From: Zerene cesonia
Taxonomy: Eukaryota > Arthropoda > Insecta > Lepidoptera > Pieridae
Direction of reading: 5' to 3'
NCBI RefSeq assembly: GCF_012273895.1
Contig: NC_052107.1
Span: 310,001-374,000, forward strand
Length of the DNA: 64,000 bases
Shown here: one piece after another, positions 57,905 through 64,000 of the stretch
Layout: every line of letters starts with the position of its first letter
How positions within the stretch are numbered: the stretch's first letter is position 1
Notes under the pieces: generated by a model
Told to the model about the DNA's origin: nothing
Database searches by the model: none
What the model saw: the letters and a program-made list of their open reading frames with translations, nothing else
Position numbers and translations under genes: made by a program

Positions 57905-58981
57905 AATAGTGTCCAATCCAGTGGCCTGGAAATATCTATATATTTCCTGGAATACACTAAACGTTGAAATCAAGAAATAATCTAAGCTAAATTCTCATCT
58001 CATCCCAAAAATCCAGTAAAAACGTCCCAATAACAACACATAATTAATAACAATTTAAACAACGTTAGTATGGAACAGTGCGAGTTGGCGTAAATTTAGT
58101 TGCCTGAAGGTCGAGCAATAGAACATTTGGGCTTCTTGCGAACTATGCGGATAGCGAACCAAGCCGCTCAAATTATTGGGCCACTAGCTGTGAGAAATTT
58201 GGGTAGATTTTCTTATACAAAACATGGCAATAATAATATGCCAATTATATACAAATAGCTGTAAAATTTCACATATTACATAGTCACTCTGTGTATGAAG
58301 TGATAGCCTATGCTAACTAAAAGCAAAATACAGTGCGCTGCCATTTTTATTTTGAGTTTGATTTCGTATTTTTTGCTTTTTGCCGCCCTTTAAGGATATT
58401 ATGAGTACCAGTGGTAAAGACATGTTTTATTTACATTTTACGCAAAGAAAAAAATCGCTTGAACAATGTTAATTGAAATTTATGTTATTCAGTTATGGTC
58501 AAACTGAAAATACGTAAACAATTCTTTTCCTAGTTTAATTATGTTTTATTTTTTACATCACAAATGATAGTGTATCACAGAGTTTGTCTGTAAATATGCA
58601 TATAATATGCTAGACTTTTTTCTAATCCTATCTCCCTGACCAATAATATGTTAAACAGAAATTCGCAGCTCGATTCATAGCCCCTCGGGGCTTCTTAATA
58701 TTAACTTTTGTCAAGGTATTCATCCCGAGGGCTCGGTGTAATGTAACAAAGATATTTACTGAAGCCTGATGCCTTTGTGCTATTCCAACTTACAAGCCTG
58801 GCTCCATTCTTTTGTGTAATGATTAAAATTTATTATGGGATGACCTTTGGACTTTGTCTATTTGTATACGGGAGAAATTAGAAAAATTAGAATTCATGTT
58901 AATGGTAGGATTGATAATGTCTCTGTGGGATATAGCCTTTTAACGGGACGCATTTTTACAGCAAGTATAGTTAAGATAAAA
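57905..58981. other. Non-coding, nothing recognised
   Basis: AT-rich; no supported feature. Confidence 0.3.
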
Positions 58982-59166
58982 GACCGTCTCTTTGGTAGTG
59001 GTTAACGCGTGAGCGCAGAACTGAGAGGTACTAGGTTCAATTCCCGGGCACGTACAAATATAAATCTCGCTCTGGCATGATACGGAACTTGTCCATAGAA
59101 AATCGATCTGTCAAACAAATGTATATCATCTGCTCCATACCCCACTAGAGGACACGTGACTTCACT
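58982..59166 (+). repeat. tRNA-derived SINE, GACCGTCTCC family
   Basis: It starts GACCGTCTCTTTGGTAGTGG, TTAACGCGTGAGCGCAGAAC, with the B box AGGTTCAATTCCC, and ends ATACCCCACTAGAGGACACG, TGACTTCACT. The ends agree with the intact copy at 36418. Part of the body is deleted. Flanks show only a weak duplication. Confidence 0.88.
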
Positions 59167-59707
59167 TATACTAAATATGCTTGCTGTAAATTGGTTGATA
59201 CAGCACTGATAAATTATAGTACCCACAATGATCCGATGGCATTTTAAATTAGTTAAAATGTCTTTGATTCGCAGATTTATTATAATGAAGCCGCAAAACA
59301 TTTCTTCTTTCTGATGTATTTAGTAAAAATTTCACTGATTTTATATAAGCATTATTTTAACCAATGTTATAACATTAGAGTTTTGTTGAAAAACATTTGC
59401 TATCAATAAATCCTTGCTTGCTAAAAAGAAGAAGAAACTTCCAGAAATTCTTAAGCATCAACTATAGAAACTAGCTATATTAAAAAAAACAATATTAGCT
59501 ATCCGAAATAGGGTTGCGCAAGTTATTGTGTACCATTATAAAAACAAGAGCAGTTGAAACTTTAAGCACCATAAAACCTTTTCATTGTCGATGCGTTGCT
59601 GCGTCTGCCAAGAGCGGCCATTACGCAGATACCTCTGTTTGTACTTACAGAAAGCCAACATGGATTGGCAAGGGTGTGCCCCCATGTAACGTGAGGCAAA
59701 ATAGTAA
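59167..59707. other. Non-coding, nothing recognised
   Basis: AT-rich, with GC-richer 59570-59700 (CGATGCGTTGCTGCGTCTGC). Frames on both strands there are unrecognised. Confidence 0.3.
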
Positions 59708-59886
59708 ATAATATAGTTTTGCTCGTGGCTTCGAATGCGTTAAACTCGGAGTTGGTGGATGTTATTATACATATAAACCTTCCACCTGCAACACTATATA
59801 TTAAAAAAAAAAACATATCAAAATCGGTTTCGTAAATTTAAAACACAGAAAGCGGAAAGCTACATTATTTTATACTCTGTAGTGAA
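59708..59886 (-). mobile_element. Helitron-like element, GCTTAGATCTTTAAAATT subfamily
   Basis: ATAGTTTTGCTCGTGGCTTC, GAATGCGTTAAACTCGGAGT, ACATATAAACCTTCCACCTG and ATCAAAATCGGTTTCGTAAA follow the reversed order of the 61902 copy. Confidence 0.65.
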
Positions 59887-59959
59887 GTCATTATCGGATT
59901 AGGATAAGTGTTTTATTAAATATTACTTTTATAGCGTTTCGAGTAGTTTGTGTATGTTC

Positions 59960-60135
59960 TTCTATATAAAGGCAATAGTTTGTGAGGATGGATCGCGTTT
60001 GTGTGTATGTTTATAACTCTTAAATACTACACATGTAGCTTAGTACTAAAATAACACATCAGCTGAAGAAGTACTTGCTTTCGCCTGCAAATACGTTCGC
60101 GGGTAGATCTACACGGTAGAGCTATCTAATAAAAT
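59960..60135 (+). mobile_element. Helitron-like remnant
   Basis: GGCAATAGTTTGTGAGGATG, then TTTGTGTGTATGTTTATAAC, TGCTTTCGCCTGCAAATACG and TTCGCGGGTAGA keep the element order with a decayed 3' end. Confidence 0.4.
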
Positions 60136-61901
60136 TAGCTATATCAAACCTTATCATAGCATTAAATAGAGCATAGCAATCATATTCGAATATGTCTCCT
60201 TATTTATTTAATATTGATTTAACACTTTATTGTGCTGGTATAAAAATAAACCTTAAGGATACAAGACTTACAACAAGACCAGCCCAAAAGGCGACCTTAT
60301 CACTAAAGAGTGCCTCTTCCAGGCAACCCACTGTGTGAAGAAATAGTATAAAGCAGGAGGTAGATATTAAGTACATAAATCCTTAATTTGAAATTATTTT
60401 AAACCATACATACATGATAATATCCACGAACGTTGTTGATCGTCAATGTTACAAGCGCATTACGGGGTAGGCCTTACATCAACATGTGGCGTCACCCGAA
60501 AGCGTTCTTAATTGCGTACGAAAAGAATCCTTGACATAGAATACGTTTTAAGATTTAATATGTACTTGGCGAGTTATACAGCTTGGCACCGCGTTAAACG
60601 AGCCAATTGTAAGTTTAGATTAAATGTGAACAAATATATGATGGCCGTTGTTTTAACTGTCCATTCATGAGTTATTGTTTTTTTTGTATCTAATTTAAAG
60701 AGCGAAGAGGAAAGTTTGTTGATATTTACCACTTTTTAAATGTATTTTTTTGTTTGTTATCTTTGAACTTTTGGTTGGATGAAGCGTTTGTATAGTTTCT
60801 TGTGAATTTAGTTCAATTTGGACAAGATGAAGTTACAGATCTGAAGTTATTATATTATAGATATAGGGTAAGGATCTTTCACTGCCTACTTTTAAAATAC
60901 TTAGAACGTAAACCACCAGGTAGTTCGATAGAAAACACACAGAGTCACAGAGTAAGTTATCTGCTAACAATTATAAAATTTAAGCACGTAAACAAATATC
61001 AAACATAAATCTAAAATAAAAAAAACTATTGCTCATAAACTTTTTAGTAGTAAAGTAAACGTTGGTAGTAGAAACAAAAATAAAATATTAATACACTGAT
61101 TCAATTCATTTCAAATCTCTCGAGTATTCACATTGTAGTCACCTACAGAGGTGATGATGAATTTTCCATCAGACGTAACATTCTGCGCCGATATAATATT
61201 AACCCGCGGCTTTGTGCGCTCAATTGATTGAGCTCGACAATATCTTGCACGTGTAGACAAGGAGGGGTGTTATTCTGAATTATATTTAAGATACTGAAGC
61301 CACAATCTCGCTGCACGAAATAGAAATATTATTAGACAGGACTTACGAAAAATCACGTGATTCTTTGTTTATTATGAAGGTAGTAAAAAATATGTTTCTT
61401 TTTAATATGATGGCTTTAGACATTACAGATATAATATTGTGACTCATTTAATGTGTGTGGTTGATACAGATTGTGCAATCTTTATTATGTTGTCAGATTC
61501 TCAATTACAGATTAAAAACATTATCATGATTTATTTATCTAAACTGTTTATTTATTAAACATAGATATACTATTTCAATAACATCAAAGTTTAATTGTGT
61601 TAACATAGCTTATAATACTTATATTCATCTACTACACATAGTGAAATAAAAAAAACTAATAATCCAGAATAAGGGTCCTATAAATGTAACAAGGGCACAA
61701 CCCTTTGGCTGCACGTTCAATTAACTGACAGGCGGGAGATGGGAAAAATCTCACCGCGGCCGACACAATAGTTTTGTGGCTTCATGAAAACCAATCACAA
61801 GTGTGAATGTGGTATATTTCCATTGGAGTAATGAGGTAAAAAAGGGAAGGAAAAATTGTTATAAATTCACAAGGGATGACTATAGATTATATTTCTTAAT
61901 C
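60136..61901. other. Non-coding, nothing recognised
   Basis: AT-rich. The 68-codon frame at 60802-61008 (+) is not recognisable. Confidence 0.35.
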
Positions 61902-62078
61902 ACTTCATAGTATAAAATCCCTATGTATGCTTGTATCTTTAAAACTACGCAACGGATTTTGATGGGGTTTTTTTAGTAGCTAGAGTGATTCAAGAGGAAG
62001 GTAAGTTTGTATTATGTATAATAACATTTATCAAACTACTACGAATTTAACGCGTGCGAAGCCGCGGGCAAAAGCTAG
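61902..62078 (+). mobile_element. Helitron-like element, GCTTAGATCTTTAAAATT subfamily, best copy
   Basis: TAGTATAAAATCCCTATGTA, TGCTTGTATCTTTAAAACTA, CGCAACGGATTTTGATGGGG and TAGAGTGATTCAAGAGGAAG lead to ACGCGTGCGAAGCCGCGGGC, AAAAGCTAG at 62078. Confidence 0.75.
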
Positions 62079-62964
62079 TGATACATAAACCGTCTTCAGT
62101 TGTATCGCATATTATCTCATTTCTAATATAATGTTATTTGACATCGCGGTTACATATTTTATAGTCCATATAAAAGTCATACGTGTGTCGGCAAACACTG
62201 CGTGTTTGTTTCAGCAAATAGCTAATACAAGTGTATTGCTGGCCTATTTGGGGTGGTGTTTTTAACATGAGCGAAGCGGTTTCTGTAAATGGTAAAACGA
62301 TATATATATATTGTTACATGGTGTGTATCTTAATCATAGGTTGAAATGATGAAATCACTGTTTTGTCTTGAAATTTGATTACCTTCCGTTTTTATTTCGA
62401 ATGCAAGAACAATCTCTTCTATGTATCTTCTTGTGTGAAACTCATAAAATAAACATCTTAAGTGTGTTACATTAAGATATAAGGAAAAGGTTCTAGCCAT
62501 TTGATAATATAAAATGCTCGGAATTGTAAAGGATTGTTTAAAATTCTGATATGATATTATTTACAGATAGATTTGTAGAATATAGGAATTTAGTTGGAAT
62601 AAGATAATAATAAAAATTCTAGTATTATTGTAAATTTCATAGTTTTTTGGTTTTTATTAGCATTTAGTATAGTTATTTCATATTTTAAGAAAAAATAACT
62701 CATTATTATAGATTACTTTAATTTTTTTTTTTTTTAATATTTTCCTGCATTCTTTCTCCGCTCATCAAAATAGACACATCCGCTGCGTGTTCCCGTATAA
62801 TACGCGTAATAACAATAACATTATGCGAGCGGAGCCGGGGCACATGAATAACTTGATGTTGTTACATTATAATGTTACACCGACTCGTGGTATGAAGGTG
62901 TCCGCAGGATTTTTATACAATAACGTTTTATTTTTAGCTTTATAGGGTTCAAATTACTATGTAA
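62079..62964. other. Non-coding, nothing recognised
   Basis: AT-rich; a poly(T) run is at about 62723-62737. No gene. Confidence 0.35.
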
Positions 62965-63075
62965 TGATTACTATGTAGTGAACGAAGTTTTCTGCCGTCT
63001 GTGTGTCTGTATGCTTAGATCTTTAAAATTGTGCGATAGATTGTTGGAGTTTTTGGGTCATTCGTTGCCATCGTA
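62965..63075 (+). mobile_element. Helitron-like 5' fragment, GCTTAGATCTTTAAAATT subfamily
   Basis: ACTATGTAGTGAACGAAGTT, TTCTGCCGTCTGTGTGTCTG and TATGCTTAGATCTTTAAAAT match the 11370 copy. A separate GACGAAGCCGCGGGTAATTA at 63307-63326 may be a 3' end remnant. Confidence 0.6.
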
Positions 63076-63709
63076 TGCAAAACGCGTCTTTGAATAGTTT
63101 TCTTTCGTTCATAGCAGCCATTACAGTTTAACTAAATCTTTATATTACTTCCGCACTATCTAATTAAGCATAGTTTTTATTTTATCTTCTTTGATACGCA
63201 TACTAAATGCATACTAATATAGCACTAATTATAAGAGTTAATTCGTATATAGAAATCGTATGAACATCCAGTCCACTATATCGCGGTCATTTCACTAATT
63301 AAACAGGACGAAGCCGCGGGTAATTACTAAGCTAATATATGTGAGATTTTATCCAAGTTTTGTCGACACAACATGCGGGTAGCTCGCTATAATTGTTACC
63401 TTTCAAAGAGACTTTAATTTCCAGCCCTTTGTACCTAGCGACCTTTGTGCTTATCTTGGTTTTGTGTGGCGTTCAAACTATTCATATGTAGTTTGGATAA
63501 ACCTGAGGTTAAATTTAACAGCCGTTTAATGTATTTAGAACTGAGTTTAAGTATTAACTTTAATTGATTGTAACTACCTATAGTTTTAGGATAAACCAAG
63601 GTAATGTTTATGACATGACCAAATCTTGTCAGTATACATAGAAATGGATTTATCACTGTAATCAATTCGTATAATCAAATCTATATAATATTAGGCATTC
63701 TTTGCTGTT
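63076..63709. other. Non-coding, nothing recognised
   Basis: AT-rich. The 76-codon frame at 63435-63665 (-) is unrecognised. Confidence 0.3.
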
Positions 63710-63902
63710 TTTCCAGATTCCTGTTTAATCCCAAGGGACCATATAATCGGGAAAAAAATATTTACCGCCCAAGTCAGCTGGTATACAGACGAGTCTGTAT
63801 ACCAAATTTCACCAAAATGCCTTACTTAGTTTCAACGTGATTGACAGACATACATCCAAACATCCAAACAAACAAACTTTCACATATATAATATTAGTGT
63901 GA
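63710..63902 (-). mobile_element. Helitron-like element, CCGTCAATCACGC subfamily, with internal palindrome
   Basis: GATTCCTGTTTAATCCCAAG, CCAAATTTCACCAAAATGCC, TTTCAACGTGATTGACAGAC and AACAAACTTTCACATATATA, then ATATTAGTGTGA, are the reverse of 6304-6547. The minus 5' TC is at 63901-63902. A perfect inverted repeat (GGTATACAGAC, GA, GTCTGTATACC) occupies 63780-63803. The GC-rich 3' end is missing. Confidence 0.7.
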
Positions 63903-64000
63903 TGTGCCTAAAAATATTAGATATTTGAGTTAAAACAGTAAAACACGAAATATTTCACTGATTAAGATTGAAATTTCTTTATTTGTATCAACACCTAAAT

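Overview
The window looks like a piece of a lepidopteran (butterfly or moth) nuclear genome. It is AT-rich, almost free of coding sequence, and full of the short repeats typical of Lepidoptera: tRNA-derived SINEs (one ending in a GAT-repeat tail) and many Helitron-like elements ending in CTAG after a GC-rich hairpin. No bacterial or phage gene organisation is present. There are four assembly gaps: 41418-41982 (565 N), 42607-42706 (100 N), 44386-44485 (100 N) and 53928-54927 (1000 N).

The only convincing protein-coding segment is at 42707-43395 (+). It is the last 228 codons of a cytosolic heat shock cognate 70 (Hsc70) chaperone, with GGMP repeats and a terminal EEVD. It starts directly at a 100-N gap, so the N-terminal two thirds, the promoter and any upstream introns cannot be seen. 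A tRNA-Asp(GTC) sequence with a perfect acceptor stem lies at 38479-38550 (-).

Layout. 1-41 kb is repeat-rich non-coding DNA: Helitron-like copies of at least seven subfamilies, three SINE families, a 371-bp inverted-repeat element (8185-8555), and three copies of an unnamed hairpin-bearing element flanked by about 12-bp duplications (18489, 29143 and 31618). 38.4-38.9 kb holds the tRNA-Asp copy fused in opposite orientation to a SINE; the pair sits between 13-bp direct repeats. 40.45-42.55 kb looks like debris of an LTR-type element on the minus strand: a TATA-containing terminal region, an 85-bp tandem array and an ORF-like remnant. 42.6-43.5 kb is the Hsc70 end, followed by a long near-perfect palindrome at 43.87 kb. 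44-64 kb is again non-coding with repeats, including a short tandem duplication next to the 1000-N gap.

No operon-like or multi-gene system is present. The most unusual observations concern retroposition: the tRNA-Asp/SINE chimera, whose junction fits priming on a mature tRNA CCA end, and the hairpin element whose spacer occurs in both orientations. Element ends were found by eye; unless an exact end is described, boundaries may be off by tens of bases.
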